Positions 30,149-42,600 are shown, numbered from the stretch's first letter. The stretch: 64,000 nt of DNA from Robinsoniella peoriensis (GCF_000797495.1 NZ_JTGN01000008.1:1-64000), one strand, 5' to 3'. Program-made: numbers and translations. Notes: generated from the sequence alone by a model not told the origin.

Positions 30149-33100
30149 ATGATAATTCCAAGATATTATGAAGATTTGAAAGTTTTACACAAAAACACAA
30201 TGCCAAACAGAAGTTACTATATTCCTGCTTCCGGCAGAAGAAATGATTTGGTGGGGAACAGAGAAGCATCTGACCGGTTTTTTCTGTTAAACGGAACCTG
30301 GAAGTTCCGGTATTATGACAGTATTTATGATCTTCAGGAAGAGTTCTACCAGACCGGCTATCAGGCACAGAACTTTGGAGAAATACCGGTGCCGGGCGTT
30401 TGGCAGAACTTTGGATATGACCGCCATCAGTATACGAATACCAGATATCCATTTCCCATGGACCCGCCTTATGTACCCCAGGATAATCCATGCGGAGCTT
30501 ATCTTCATACTTTTGAATATCATAAATTACCGGAGGCTCCAAGGCAGTACCTGAATTTTGAAGGAGTGGATTCCTGTTTTTATGTATGGATGAACGGCGC
30601 ATTTGTGGGGTATAGCCAGATTTCCCATGGAATGAGTGAGTTTGATGTAACGGATGTGATGAAAGAAGGCGAAAATAACCTTGCTGTTCTGGTCTTAAAA
30701 TGGTGTGACGGCAGTTACCTGGAGGATCAGGATAAATTCAGAATGTCCGGAATTTTCCGTGATGTTTATCTTCTTGCCAGGCCGGAAGAAATGCTATTCG
30801 ATTATTTTGTAAAGACAGATATTTCCCAGGATAATGAAAGGGCAGAGGTTTGTGCAGATCTTATTTTTAGCAGCAGAGAGATTCCGGTAGAATACTGTCT
30901 GGAGGATCATCAGGGGAATATTGTTGCAGAAGGCAGATCACAGGGCAGTAAAATACAGTTTGCTGTCAGCCAGCCTGTATTATGGAATGCAGAACAGCCT
31001 TTTCTCTATACTCTGGTATTGAAAACGGATAATGAAGTAATTACAGAGCGTTTGGGATTCCGGGATATTACAATTCAGGACGCTGTTTTATATATTAATA
31101 ATGTTAAAGTTAAGCTTCGTGGAACAAACCGCCACGACAGCGACCCTGTTACGGGATCGGTAATCAGTGTTACCCAGATGAAAAAGGATCTTGAATTGAT
31201 GAAACAGCATAATATGAATGCAATCCGTACCAGCCATTATCCAAATGCGCCTCAGTTTTATCAGTTATGTGACGAGTATGGTTTTTTTGTGATTGATGAG
31301 ACGGACAATGAGAGCCACGGTACCGCTGATGTCTATATGACGGAGGAAGACTGGCTGCAGAGCTTTGCCCGTACGGCACATTATATTTCGGATAATCCAG
31401 ATTTTATAGAATCCACATTAGATCGTGTTCAGCACTGTGTGGAGCGTGATAAAAACCGTCCGAGTGTTATCTGCTGGTCCATGGGGAATGAATGCGGGTA
31501 CGGTTGTACTTTTGAAAATGCGCTGCGCTGGACGAAGGAGTTTGATCCTTCCCGTCTTACCCATTATGAAAGTGCTCTTCATGCAGATAAGAACAGGGAG
31601 AACGATTTTTCTAATCTGGATACTTTTAGCCGAATGTATGCATCTGTTTCTGAAATTCATGAATACTTTAAAAATGGAATGGATAAGCCATTTGTACAGT
31701 GTGAGTATTGTCACGCAATGGGAAATGGACCGGGAGATCTTGAGGATTATTTCCAGGTAATTCAGCAGTATGATGGATTTATGGGAGGTTTTATCTGGGA
31801 ATGGTGTGACCATGCAATCGATGTGGGAAAAACAGAACTGGGTAAGAAAAAATATGCCTATGGCGGTGATTCCGGTGAGTATCCTCACGATGGAAATTTC
31901 TGTATGGATGGACTGGTTTATCCGGACCGCACGCCTCATACAGGTCTGTTAGAATTTAAGAATGTACATCGTCCGGTACGGGTAATGCAATTTGCCCAGG
32001 ATACCGGGGAGGTTACCATCCGGAATTTTATGGATTATTTAAACCTGAAAGACTATTTGACGATTACATATGCGGTACTGCAGGATGGAAAAATTATTGA
32101 ATCCGGTGAGATTACAGATGCTGCATTGCTGGATCTGAAACCCCATCATGAGAAGAAGCTGTCACTTGATTTTACGATTCCAAAATCAGGAAAATGTTAT
32201 TTGAAACTGGAATATCGGGCGGCTAAAACAGATGGTCCGATTCAAAAAGGAGATCTGTTGGGATTTGATGAAACGGCTTTAGCCACTGAGGATAATTGCA
32301 ATCAGACCGTGAAAGTTCTTCTGGAAAGTCTGAAAGATCTGGAGAAGAAAGATAATATTAAAAAAGAAATTGTTAAGGAAGACAATATTAATAAAGAAAA
32401 TATCAGTGAAGGTCTGATTATCCAGGAAGATGACCGTTATATATATATAAGCAGACCAGAGTTTTCCTACGTATATAATAAACTGACCGGGGCATTTGAG
32501 AAAATGGTATACCAGAATATGAATTATCTGGAAAAACCCATGGAATTTAATGTATGGAGAGCGCCTACCGATAATGACCGGAATGTGAAACACCTTTGGA
32601 TGAAGGCAAATTACGATAAAATTGTTACCCGTGCCTATGAAACCAGTTACAGGACATGGGAGGGATGTGTGGAAATAAGCACCAGCCTTTCCCTCTCCGC
32701 AATTTATACGCAGCGGCTTGCTGAGATTCAGGTATGCTGGACCATTTATCCGGATGGAACAATTGGTACACACCAGGAGGTTCGCCGTCCTTCCGGCTTA
32801 CCATTTCTGCCAAGGTTCGGACTTCGTCTTTTCCTGCCAAAAGAAATGGAACAGGCAGAATACACAGGACTCGGACCGGTTGAAAGCTACATTGATAAAT
32901 GCCGCGCCAGCTATCATGGTAAATTCCAAAGTCCGATAGAGAAAATGCATGAGGACTATCTCCGTCCACAGGAAAATGGAAGCCACTATGATTGCGATTA
33001 TGTGAAAATATGTGGAACCAGAGCAGAACTTACGGCTTACGGAAAAGAGACATTCAGCTTTAATGCCTCTGTCTATACGCAGGAAGAATTAACCCAAAAG

Positions 33101-33268
33101 GAACATAACTATGACTTAGTTCCCTCCGGGTACACAGTACTTTGCCTGGATTATATACAAAGCGGTATAGGTTCCAACAGCTGTGGACCGGAGCTGGCTA
33201 AGGAATATCGCTTAGATAAAGAAGAATTCGTGTTTGAGTGCTTTATAAAACCAGGTCGGTGTCAGTAA
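30149..33268 (+). CDS. lacZ: GH2 beta-galactosidase (LacZ family)
   Basis: The 1039-residue cytoplasmic enzyme has the five-domain LacZ layout: a jelly-roll sugar-binding domain (NGTWKFRYYDS through RMSGIFRDVYL), Ig-like domains, a TIM barrel and a C-terminal beta-sandwich. The acid/base is E448 (SMGNECGYG) and the nucleophile is E519 (CEYCHAMGN). It should hydrolyse lactose or other beta-galactosides. Between barrel and small-subunit domain lies an Asp/Asn/Lys-rich insert (DNIKKE, then DNINKENIS) not usual for LacZ. AGGAGG seven to eight bases before the ATG confirms the start. The divergent AraC gene is the probable regulator. A terminator follows. Confidence 0.95.
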   Translation: MIIPRYYEDLKVLHKNTMPNRSYYIPASGRRNDLVGNREASDRFFLLNGTWKFRYYDSIYDLQEEFYQTGYQAQNFGEIPVPGVWQNFGYDRHQYTNTRYPFPMDPPYVPQDNPCGAYLHTFEYHKLPEAPRQYLNFEGVDSCFYVWMNGAFVGYSQISHGMSEFDVTDVMKEGENNLAVLVLKWCDGSYLEDQDKFRMSGIFRDVYLLARPEEMLFDYFVKTDISQDNERAEVCADLIFSSREIPVEYCLEDHQGNIVAEGRSQGSKIQFAVSQPVLWNAEQPFLYTLVLKTDNEVITERLGFRDITIQDAVLYINNVKVKLRGTNRHDSDPVTGSVISVTQMKKDLELMKQHNMNAIRTSHYPNAPQFYQLCDEYGFFVIDETDNESHGTADVYMTEEDWLQSFARTAHYISDNPDFIESTLDRVQHCVERDKNRPSVICWSMGNECGYGCTFENALRWTKEFDPSRLTHYESALHADKNRENDFSNLDTFSRMYASVSEIHEYFKNGMDKPFVQCEYCHAMGNGPGDLEDYFQVIQQYDGFMGGFIWEWCDHAIDVGKTELGKKKYAYGGDSGEYPHDGNFCMDGLVYPDRTPHTGLLEFKNVHRPVRVMQFAQDTGEVTIRNFMDYLNLKDYLTITYAVLQDGKIIESGEITDAALLDLKPHHEKKLSLDFTIPKSGKCYLKLEYRAAKTDGPIQKGDLLGFDETALATEDNCNQTVKVLLESLKDLEKKDNIKKEIVKEDNINKENISEGLIIQEDDRYIYISRPEFSYVYNKLTGAFEKMVYQNMNYLEKPMEFNVWRAPTDNDRNVKHLWMKANYDKIVTRAYETSYRTWEGCVEISTSLSLSAIYTQRLAEIQVCWTIYPDGTIGTHQEVRRPSGLPFLPRFGLRLFLPKEMEQAEYTGLGPVESYIDKCRASYHGKFQSPIEKMHEDYLRPQENGSHYDCDYVKICGTRAELTAYGKETFSFNASVYTQEELTQKEHNYDLVPSGYTVLCLDYIQSGIGSNSCGPELAKEYRLDKEEFVFECFIKPGRCQ

Positions 33269-33302
33269 GGGATCAGATCATAAATAAATTTATGAAATAA
33301 AT

Positions 33303-33366
33303 AAAGAACTGCCTCCAGCATGTAAGCATATTAAAGTGCTTTTGTCTGGCAGGGCAGTTCTTTTTT
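33303..33366 (+). terminator. Terminator after beta-galactosidase
   Basis: AAGAACTGCC pairs with GGCAGTTCTT, with an additional CCAG/CTGG pairing inside and a TTTTTT tail. Confidence 0.8.
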
Positions 33367-33420
33367 GCGGATCAATAGGAATTTTTGATAGTTTTTAATA
33401 TATGAAAATATAAAGTAGTT

Positions 33421-33429
33421 TGGTATAAT
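33421..33429 (+). promoter_or_regulatory. Extended -10 promoter of the third MATE gene
   Basis: TGGTATAAT is an extended -10 about 60 bp before the MATE ATG. No good -35 is present. Confidence 0.5.
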
Positions 33430-33488
33430 GTACGGGGCATATTTAGAAAAAATTTATGCGTTAACACGCTTAAGGAAGAGAGAAGAGA

Positions 33489-34850
33489 ATGGAAGAGCAA
33501 ACAGGGCAAGTGAGAATTAATACAACGTCCAGGGTATTTAAAATGTCAATTCCGATTTTTGTGGAACTGATGCTGCAGTTATTAGTAGGAAATATTGACC
33601 AGATCATGATCAGCCAGTATTCACAGAAATCGGTGGCGGCTATTGTAAACGGAAATCAGATTATGAATCTGGTTATTATTGTGCTGAATATGATCAGCAT
33701 GGCAACCACGGTGATACTGTCTCAGTTCTTGGGGGCAAAGGATGACGAAAATGCATCTAAGACCTGTATGGTTTCGCTGACCTTGATAACGGGAGTCAGC
33801 GTTGTCATTACTCTGATTGTAATGCTGGCAAACAAGCCGATATTTACTATGATGAAGCTGCAGCAGGAAATCATGGGCGAGACCAGGTCATATCTGATGA
33901 TCGTAGGCAGTTTTATTTTGGTTCAGGGGTTATACTTGAATTTTGCTGCAATTCTGCGTACATATACTTTAATGAAAGAAGTGATGTATGTTTCGGTAAT
34001 TATGAATATACTGAATATAGCAGGAAACGCAATATTAATAAACGGATGGCTCGGATTTCCCCAACTTGGGATTGCAGGGGCAGCTACCTCTACGGTAATT
34101 AGTAAAACAATAGGACTTCTGCTGATTATTCTGTTGTTTGTAAAGAAGGTCCGGCTACCTCTTGGACTTCGGTTTTTAATGCCGTTTCCGAAGAAATTAC
34201 TGGGGAATCTGTGTAAGATCGCTTTTCCGTCAGGGGCGGAGAGCTTTTCATACAATGTATCACAGATCTGTATTCTGGGAATTGTAAATACGTTTGGAAC
34301 CATGGTAACGGCCACAAAGGGATATTGCAGCATTTTAGCAAATCTCTCATACGTTTATGCAGTTGCGCTTTCCCAGGCTACCCAGATTGTACTGGGATAT
34401 TTATTGGGGCTTAAGAAGATTGAAGATATTCAAAAGAGGGTGTGGAGCACTATGAAAATCTGCCTCTGTGTCTGCCTTGGTGTGACCCTATTGCTATTTA
34501 TAAACAGCAATCTGGTATTTCGAATGTTTACCAGCGATCCGGAGGTTCTGGCTTTAGGAAGAAGGATTTTATTTCTGGAATTCTTTTTGGAAATCGGCAG
34601 GGCAATTAATATTATTATGACACGTAGCCTCATAGCAGTGGGAGATGCAAAGACTCCGATGATCGCCGGGATTACAGGAGAGTGGCTGATTGCTTTTGGT
34701 ATGGCTTACGTATTTGGCATAACATTTGGCTGGGGGCTGGAAGGGGTATGGATTGCTATGGCACTGGACGAGTGCACCAGAGGATTGGTTTATGTGATCC
34801 GCTTCCGACAAGCGAAATGGAAACGGCTGGCATATGGAAATGCTGCTTAA
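33489..34850 (+). CDS. MATE family efflux transporter
   Basis: The 453-residue protein has the MATE two-bundle fold: IPIFVELMLQLLVGNIDQIM in helix 1, the QNA/QFLGAKDDENA segment after helix 2 and a pseudo-symmetric second half. It would export drugs or metabolites with a cation gradient. The ATG follows GGAAGAGAGAAGAG. Of the three MATE proteins here it is the closest in layout to NorM/DinF-like pumps, but no substrate can be assigned. A YhhN gene follows 100 bp later on the same strand. Confidence 0.9.
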   Translation: MEEQTGQVRINTTSRVFKMSIPIFVELMLQLLVGNIDQIMISQYSQKSVAAIVNGNQIMNLVIIVLNMISMATTVILSQFLGAKDDENASKTCMVSLTLITGVSVVITLIVMLANKPIFTMMKLQQEIMGETRSYLMIVGSFILVQGLYLNFAAILRTYTLMKEVMYVSVIMNILNIAGNAILINGWLGFPQLGIAGAATSTVISKTIGLLLIILLFVKKVRLPLGLRFLMPFPKKLLGNLCKIAFPSGAESFSYNVSQICILGIVNTFGTMVTATKGYCSILANLSYVYAVALSQATQIVLGYLLGLKKIEDIQKRVWSTMKICLCVCLGVTLLLFINSNLVFRMFTSDPEVLALGRRILFLEFFLEIGRAINIIMTRSLIAVGDAKTPMIAGITGEWLIAFGMAYVFGITFGWGLEGVWIAMALDECTRGLVYVIRFRQAKWKRLAYGNAA

Positions 34851-34950
34851 GCAGGTATGGAGATGCAGCCGGGAAAAGTATGGATATGCAGGCTGATGAA
34901 AGGGATTTTTAACAGGTTTTTGTAACCGAAGTGGCAGGGAGGGTTTGCAG

Positions 34951-35628
34951 ATGAGATTACTGTTAGAAAATGATAGGACGATATTGCTGGTGACTTTCAT
35001 TTTGACCGTTTGTTTTGGAAGTGCATATTGCCGCCGGGCGGATAAAATTGGCATGAAAGCACTGGCTTTAAAGGCGTCAGCAACTTTTATGCCTGTGATA
35101 TTGGCTACTTATGGCGTTTTCTGCCAAGGGGAAGCGGTTAACTGGCTTATCTTTATGGGAACGTTGCTTTGTATGACTGCGGATGTTTTACTGGAGATAT
35201 ATTTTATTGCCGGAGCCTCTGCGTTTGGCTTAGCCCATGTTTGCTTTATAATGGCATTTGCAATGGATGGCGGGGCAGAATGGATTACAATCATTATTTT
35301 TATATTGATTTATGTGGGAATAATCTATGGATTCCGCAAAGAAATTCCGGGTTTGTCCAGAATGAAAATCCCGGCGTTTCTCTATATGGCGGCTTTAAGC
35401 GTTATGGCATCCATGGGAATTACAGTTCTGATTGCAAAGGGAGGAATGAGTGGCGTAATGGCTGCTGTGGGCGGCATTTTTTTTGTATGTTCCGACTGCA
35501 TCCTGGGCTTCCGGCTGATCCATAAGAGGAAAGAAAAAATTTACCGGTATGCGATTATGTCCTTGTATTATGGGGCGGTGTACTTGATTGCTGCATCCGG
35601 AGTATTTTTAGGTAGGCAGATATTCTGA
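34951..35628 (+). CDS. YhhN family membrane protein (lysoplasmalogenase-like)
   Basis: The 225-residue protein has seven to eight predicted membrane helices and the YhhN/TMEM86 pattern (FMGTLLCMTADVLLEI, AHVCFIMAF, and GGIFFVCSDCILGFRL near the C-terminus with paired Asp residues). Family members with known activity hydrolyse the vinyl-ether bond of lysoplasmalogens. Anaerobic clostridia make plasmalogens, so that role would fit, but it is inferred. GGGAGGG seven bases before the ATG at 34951 fixes the start; the upstream TTG frame is not used. Confidence 0.8.
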   Translation: MRLLLENDRTILLVTFILTVCFGSAYCRRADKIGMKALALKASATFMPVILATYGVFCQGEAVNWLIFMGTLLCMTADVLLEIYFIAGASAFGLAHVCFIMAFAMDGGAEWITIIIFILIYVGIIYGFRKEIPGLSRMKIPAFLYMAALSVMASMGITVLIAKGGMSGVMAAVGGIFFVCSDCILGFRLIHKRKEKIYRYAIMSLYYGAVYLIAASGVFLGRQIF

Positions 35629-35768
35629 GAAAAGTGGTGATCTTTAAAATTGATCAACGATAATTACGAATCTAAAATGTCATGAAAAAAGAACTTGTTT
35701 CATATATTAAGCCAAGAGAGTGTATCATTGAAAAAATGGTCTGCAGTACGAACTGATTGGGGGTATAT

Positions 35769-36353
35769 ATGAATTATATCTGGGGTGGAATGATTGTAAT
35801 AGGAATTATTTATGGTGCGTTTACCGGAAGAATGCAGGAAATTACAGATGCGGCTCTTACTTCATCGAAGGAGGCGGTAACGCTTTGCATTACTATGGTA
35901 GGAGTGATGTCGCTCTGGGTGGGGATTATGGAGATAGCTTCTGAGGCCGGTTTGATTAAGAGTCTGTCTAAGAAAATCAGGCCCTTTGTTCATTTTATGT
36001 TTCCTGAGATTCCCAAGGATCATAAAGCAAATGAGCATATTACCACAAATTTTATAGCGAATTTTCTGGGTCTTGGATGGGCGGCTACACCGGCGGGGTT
36101 AAAGGCGATGGAAGAACTGGGAGAATTGAATCATCATAAACCTGTCGCCAGTAAATCTATGTGTACATTTTTGATTTTAAATATTTCTTCACTTCAGCTG
36201 ATACCGGTAAACATTATTGCATACCGGAGTCAGTATGGGAGTACGAATCCAACTTCGATCGTGGGGGCTGCAATCGTGGCGACCTGCGTTTCTACTCTGA
36301 CAGGGATTGTGTTTGCGAAGATTATGGGGAATGGAAAGCGGAGCAAGACTTGA
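35769..36353 (+). CDS. spmA: Spore maturation protein A
   Basis: The 194-residue membrane protein is a SpmA homologue with a nucleoside-recognition (Gate) domain: GIIYGAFTGRMQEITDAALT, TLCITMVGVMSLWVGIMEIA and FLGLGWAATPAGLKAMEEL are family signatures. SpmA and SpmB together help dehydrate the spore core in Bacillus and Clostridium. No spmB follows; a terminator comes 43 bp later. A GGGGG stretch before the ATG at 35769 serves as ribosome binding site, and the upstream in-frame TTG is rejected. Its presence implies a sporulating host. Confidence 0.9.
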   Translation: MNYIWGGMIVIGIIYGAFTGRMQEITDAALTSSKEAVTLCITMVGVMSLWVGIMEIASEAGLIKSLSKKIRPFVHFMFPEIPKDHKANEHITTNFIANFLGLGWAATPAGLKAMEELGELNHHKPVASKSMCTFLILNISSLQLIPVNIIAYRSQYGSTNPTSIVGAAIVATCVSTLTGIVFAKIMGNGKRSKT

Positions 36354-36395
36354 CAAACCCCGTGCTGTTTTTTGAAATATAGATTAATACAGGCC

Positions 36396-36427
36396 AGGGG
36401 CACCTTCTCAGAAAGGTGCCCCTCTTT
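36396..36427 (+). terminator. Terminator after spmA
   Basis: AGGGGCACCTT and AAGGTGCCCCT form a perfect 11-bp stem with a short loop and a CTTT tail. Confidence 0.85.
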
Positions 36428-36691
36428 AATGTGAATATGCGTATTGTGTAAAAAGTATAAGTATATGTACAAATACATGGGCTTTACTTTCGCATATAAT
36501 GGAATTATATGTAAAAATAATTAAAAAAAAAGCCAAATACTGTACTAAATAACCAAGAATAAAGATGAAAATCAAAGTCAGAGGTGATGGAAGTGCAATG
36601 TTGAGTATTTCAGAAGGAGGTAATATAACAAGAGTATTGTTTCGGAGGAGCTAAGAAAACAAAAAAGATGATTGGAAAGGAAGGTAAATGT

Positions 36692-39600
36692 ATGAAGAAG
36701 AAGCAGTTATGGAAAAAGATTCTGCCGGTGTTTTTATGTACCTGTCTGGCGGTTCAGCCGGTTATGCCGGCAAACGCAGCAGGGGGCGCTGATGAGAAAA
36801 AGTCCGTATCCACAGCTGACCTGAGTGGACCGGAGGGCACTGATGGATTATACCAAAAGGATTTTTCAAAAGATAGTATCGACGGGTTTACGGTTAAAAG
36901 CGGGACGGGCACATTGACTCAGGGGGATGGAAAACTTCAGGTACCTGCAAGTGGTACAAAACTGGTAATCGATGAGAACTCGCCGGAACTTAAAAATACG
37001 GAGGTAGAATTTGAAATTGACCCTGCAAATAATAATGGAAACTTTTATGCAGTTGTACGGTATGCAGGACCCGATTCCTATACGGTAATTGGTAATGGCG
37101 GCGTTGGAGGGAATACATCGCCCTGGTATCTGAAAACCAGCGGCGGTCGTACCGTGTCGCTTTTATCCAGCGGCAACACTTACGGGGATGGTCAGAGGCT
37201 TTATGCAAAACGTCTGAAACCTTATAAGCTTCGCGTAAGGGTTGTTGAAAAGGTTGTTACGGTATTTTTGGATGATGCAGAGATCTTTAATGGTGAAGTA
37301 CCGGAAATTACCATGGATACCGGAAAGTCCGGCATGTATTTTGAAGGTTCCGGCGGCGGTATCCGGAAATTTTCCGTGTCTTCCTCAAATACTATTGAAC
37401 CTGTAACAGGCAGTATTACGGAAAAAGAAATTTCTTCAGACCAGATGTCAGTAAAAGTTGATGCTGATTTTCCAAGAGTAATCAGCTATAACCTAGACGG
37501 CAAGGTTATGCAGGGACAGGAAGTTCCGTACCATGCCCTGGAGATTAATAATAAGGCATATGTACCCGCCGTGACTTCAAAAATTGAGGGAAACAAGGCA
37601 ACGTACCATATGGAAGCAGGGAGCATGTCTTTTGATACCGTGTTGACGGTGAGGGATAATGTAATGGTGATGACCCTGGAAAACATATCTGATGGGATTA
37701 AAACCATTCATTTTCCAAAACACAGCCTGGTATCTGTAAGCAGTGATCAGGCAGGTGCAGCACTGACCGTGAATGATAACAGAACCCAGAGCAGTATAGA
37801 CCTGACAGCAAATCCTGCAGAGGATCCGGCATACAAGTCAGCAGTTATTACGGTTGTAAATAATAATGAGCTGGCGGCATCTATCCGGAACGATTCTTCA
37901 AAAGATTACAGCGGCGTGGCTTACCAGACGATGAAAAACGGTGACCACTATACAACAGGGCTGTGGACAAATGAGTTTCTGGTGAAAGGTTTGGATGACA
38001 AAGATTTTGAGAAGCCTTATACGGCGGTTGCGATTACGGCGGACCGGAATGCAGATGGTGCGATTGACTTTCAGGATGGTACAATTGCGTATAGGGATGA
38101 CTGCTATGCGGATGAATCAGATCTGAAGATTCCGGGGGCAGAAGATGTTATGCAGTCCTACACCAGCGTGGCAATGAACGTGGGCAGTGCAGCACAATAT
38201 CCGTTCCTGCGTATTTTAGATAATGTTAAGAAGTTTAATCTGGGAACAGATGGATTTGAACAGATGATTATCCTGAAGGGATATCAGGGGGAAGGGCATG
38301 ATGCAAGTCATCCTGACTTTGCAAACTATAATAACCGTGCAGGAGGTCTGGAAGACTTTAACACCATGCTGTCTGAGGGTGAGAAATATAATGCAAACTT
38401 TGGTGTGCATATCAACCATACGGAGATGTACCCGGAAGCGGGCCAGTATGCAGTAAATGAACTGAATACCGGAGTAGGTGCATGGAACTGGTATGACTCC
38501 GCAGTAAATATGATTCGTGAAAACGATATATTAATGGATGGAAGTACGATTCCGGGAGGCAATATGGAGCAGAGGCTTCAGCAGCTTAATTCAGATACAA
38601 ACGGAAAACTGAAACTGATCTATGTTGATACTTATTTTGATAACCGCTGGACGTCGTACCGTCTGCAAAAAGCAATCAACGAACTGACTGACCAGGGAAT
38701 AGCGGCAGCGACAGAGTATCCTGAGAAAATGACAGGAAGGAGTGCCTGGGCACACCATATTAACAGTACTTATTCGGGTGCGGGGAATATGGTACGTTTT
38801 GTCTACAACGGACAGAAAGATATTTTCGGACAAACAAGCCTGTTCCGCGGCGAGGGCGGACGTGTCAATGGTTTTAACGGCTGGCAGGGAGCAGATGATT
38901 ACTATGCAACCATGAGAGATTTCTTTACGAATTTGTTGCCGAACCGTTTTCTGGCCCAGTATCCGATCAGCCAGTGGACCAATAATAATAAAGCGGTTTT
39001 AGGCAGGAACAATGAAGTTGTGACAGAAATGAGAAATGGTAAGAATGTGATCAGCCTGAATGGAAATGAAGTGGCAATTGGCAATCAGATCTTCATCCCA
39101 TGGACGATTGACGGACAGGACAAGATCTACCATTATAATGAAGCCGGAGGGGAAACAACCTGGACACTTCCGGAAGACTGGAATTACACTACGGTAAAAC
39201 TATACAAACTGACATCTACCGGAAAAGCAGATGAACAGATCATCAATGTGGCAAACGGTGCTGTCACCATCACGGCAGATGCAAGGCAGGGATACGTGGT
39301 ATATCCGGGAAGTGCAGCAGCAGACATACCGGATATGGCATCTTATGACTGGAGCACAGGCAGCCTGGTAAAGGATATGGGATTTGACAGTCATACTTTC
39401 GAAAATGGTTGGACAAATATCAATAATAATCCAAATGTTACATTTACAGATACCAGTATCGGAAATACAATGATTCAGATTAAAGGCAGTGAAGAAGGCG
39501 GAATCGAACAGGAGATGAACGGGCTTACCGGTGGGCAGAGCTACTCCGCGTCTGCTTGGATCCGCACGGCATCCGGAAGAAAAGTACATATATCAGTAGA

Positions 39601-42600
39601 AGATCAAAATGGCCGGGAACTGGCAGCAAACTATATTGATAGTTCCAATGTAATATATGGTGTTCACCATACAGATAAATACAAAGAATATTTCCAGAGA
39701 GTAAAACTTACCTTTACTGAACCACAGGGGCAGACATCGGCAGTCATAAAGATCAAGGCTGATGCAGGCAGCGAGGATGCCGTGGCAACTATCGATGATG
39801 TACGCGTGATACCAGTCGGTCTGACAGATCAGGGAAGCCATTATTTCTTTGAAGATTTTGAAAATGTAGACCAGGAATACGGGCCGTTTGTGTCAACGGA
39901 GTCAGACCAGAGTCACTTATCTGAAATAAATACGGTTAACCCTGCATTAACAGATGATGTAATTGAAGGACGCTACTCATTAAAAGTCCGCAATGGTGAT
40001 TATATGAGGACACTTTCCCATCGTGTCCGCTTAAAACCAAATACAGCTTATACGGTAGGCATCGATTATAAGGCGAAGGCACAAAATGCAGTTGTCCTTG
40101 GGGTGAAATCCGACAAGGCACTGGCAGCAGAAGATACAAAAAATGCAACGCTGATACTCAAACCATTGAGCGGTACCGGATACGGGCAGAAGGAAAGCGT
40201 AAAAGTAACTTTTACAACCGGTAATTATGATGATTATTATATTGACCTTACAAAACAGAGCGCTTCCGAATATATCTTTGATAATTTCTATGTAGACGAA
40301 GGGAAAGCAGCAGATATTCAGGAGTATACATTAAGCTTTGCACCTGGTGAAGGAACTGTCACAGGGACAAACCCGGAAGCAGTCACAGCATCAGAAGGTA
40401 CGGCAATTGTATTGCCAAAGAATCCTTACACCAGAAAGGATTATAACTTTGTCGGATGGAATGACGGGAATAAAACATACGAAGCCGGTGATACCTACAG
40501 TATGCCGGGACGTAATACTACGTTGACCGCTATGTGGGAAGAAGGCGGAATTACTTATACAAAAATTCCAAGTGACGAATTAACAGCTGTTGCAGAAAGT
40601 CAGGAGAACAATACTCCGGGAGCGGGAGATGGACCAGGCAGCAATGCAGTGGATGGAAATGAAGATACAATCTGGCATACAGCGTATGGTCATGCACCAC
40701 AGGCAGATATTCCAAATGACCGTTATAATGGAATTACCATTGATCTGGGCGGGACGTATGATATCGGTAAACTTGAATATGTTCCAAGAAAAAATGGTCC
40801 AAATGGAATTATTACGGGATATAAATTATACTACAGTGAAGCTGAAACGGGAACATATGAAGAGGGTGCATTTACGGAAGTTCCGGGAGGAAGCGGTACC
40901 TGGGCAGCAGATGCTTCTAAGAAAACCGCAAAGTTCTCTGTGGTGACTGCACGCAGGCTGATGCTTCGTGCTACGCAGGCTGGAGGTGGATTTGTCTCAG
41001 CTGCTGAAATCTATGTATATCAGGCACAGAAAAATGATTATGAATATGAAAAGGTGGAAGTAAAAGCAGCAGCGGCAGAAAGTACACAGCCCGGATATCC
41101 AATTACCAACATGCTGGCAGATAATGATTCGATCTATCACAGCAGTTGGAGCGGCGGAATCAATATGGCACAGGGAATTAACAATAAGCTGACCTTTGAT
41201 TTTGGGGATATCTGTAAAATTGGCAAGCTGGAATATCGTCCAAGGCAGGACGGAACGAATGGAATTATCAAGGAATTTAAGCTGTACTACAGTACCACGG
41301 CAGACCAGGATGACTGGCAGGAAGTTCCGCAAGGACATATCGTATGGGCTGCAGATAAAGAGAAGAAGACAGCTGCATTTGCGCCGGTAGATGCCAGAAG
41401 GCTGCAGATGAGAGTGCTCCATTCTATGGAAAATGTAGCCTATCCGGATGCAGATCCAGCAGATAAATATATCTCCGGACAGTATATGGCATTCTACAAA
41501 GCGGTGGAAACGGAAGAGCCGGGTGATGACAGCCTGGTTATTACACCGGGTTCATGCGGGTGTACTTTCAGCGGCCTGGTTTTCGACAACCGCAAGATTG
41601 TTATACCGAAAAATGCAGACCAGATTACAGTAAACTTGTCCGCAGAAGGAATGCTCGTACCGTGTGAGACACCAGGCCATGACCAGGAGGACATCAGCTA
41701 CTCCTTTGAAATTGCAGAAGGAGTTGCAGGGGCAGCCATATCCGGAACAGAGCTCAGGGTTGGTTCTACGGGAGTTATAAAAGTACGTGCTATTGCGGAA
41801 GTAAACGGAGCAAAAGCAGTACGCACATCCGTATTTACCATAGTAAAAGGTGAATATACAGTAACTGCACAGGCAGACCCGGCAGAGGGCGGAACTGTGA
41901 AAGGGACTACAGATGTGGAAGCGGGCGGAACTGCAGTATTGACGGCAGAAGCCAACGAAGGATACACATTTGGCGGATGGTATCTTGGGGAAGAAAAGGT
42001 AGGCGAGGAACCTGCTTTCACTACGCCGGAGATCACAGAGGACACCGTCTATACAGCTAAGTTTATAAAAGACTTAAAAGACGTAACAATTACAGCCCGT
42101 TCGGAAGACGAAGCAGCAGGAAGCGTATCCGGCGGCGGTACAGTTAAGGAAGGGGAAAAAGTCACCCTTACCGCCAAGGCACATGAGGGTTATACCTTCG
42201 AGGGCTGGTATCTGGAAGGCGTAAAAGTATCCGATGAATCCGTATATGAAATTGAAGCGGCAGAAGATGCAGAGTATATTGCCAGATTTATAAAAAATGC
42301 ACCTGCCAGGGTAACCATTACCGTACAGTCTGAAGATGAAACGGCAGGAACGGTATCCGGCGGCGGAAGTGTAAACGTTGGTGAGACAGTAACCATATCT
42401 GCCACAGCCAATGAAGGCTACACATTTGAAGGCTGGTATCTGGGAGAAACAAAAGTATCTGACCAGGCGGAACATAAAATAGAAGCAACAGAGGATGCCG
42501 TATACATTGCACGGTTTACGAAAAATGCGGTACAGCAGGTGACGGTTACCGCTGAAGCAACAGAAGGCGGAACGGCAGAAGGGACTGCAACGGTAGATAT

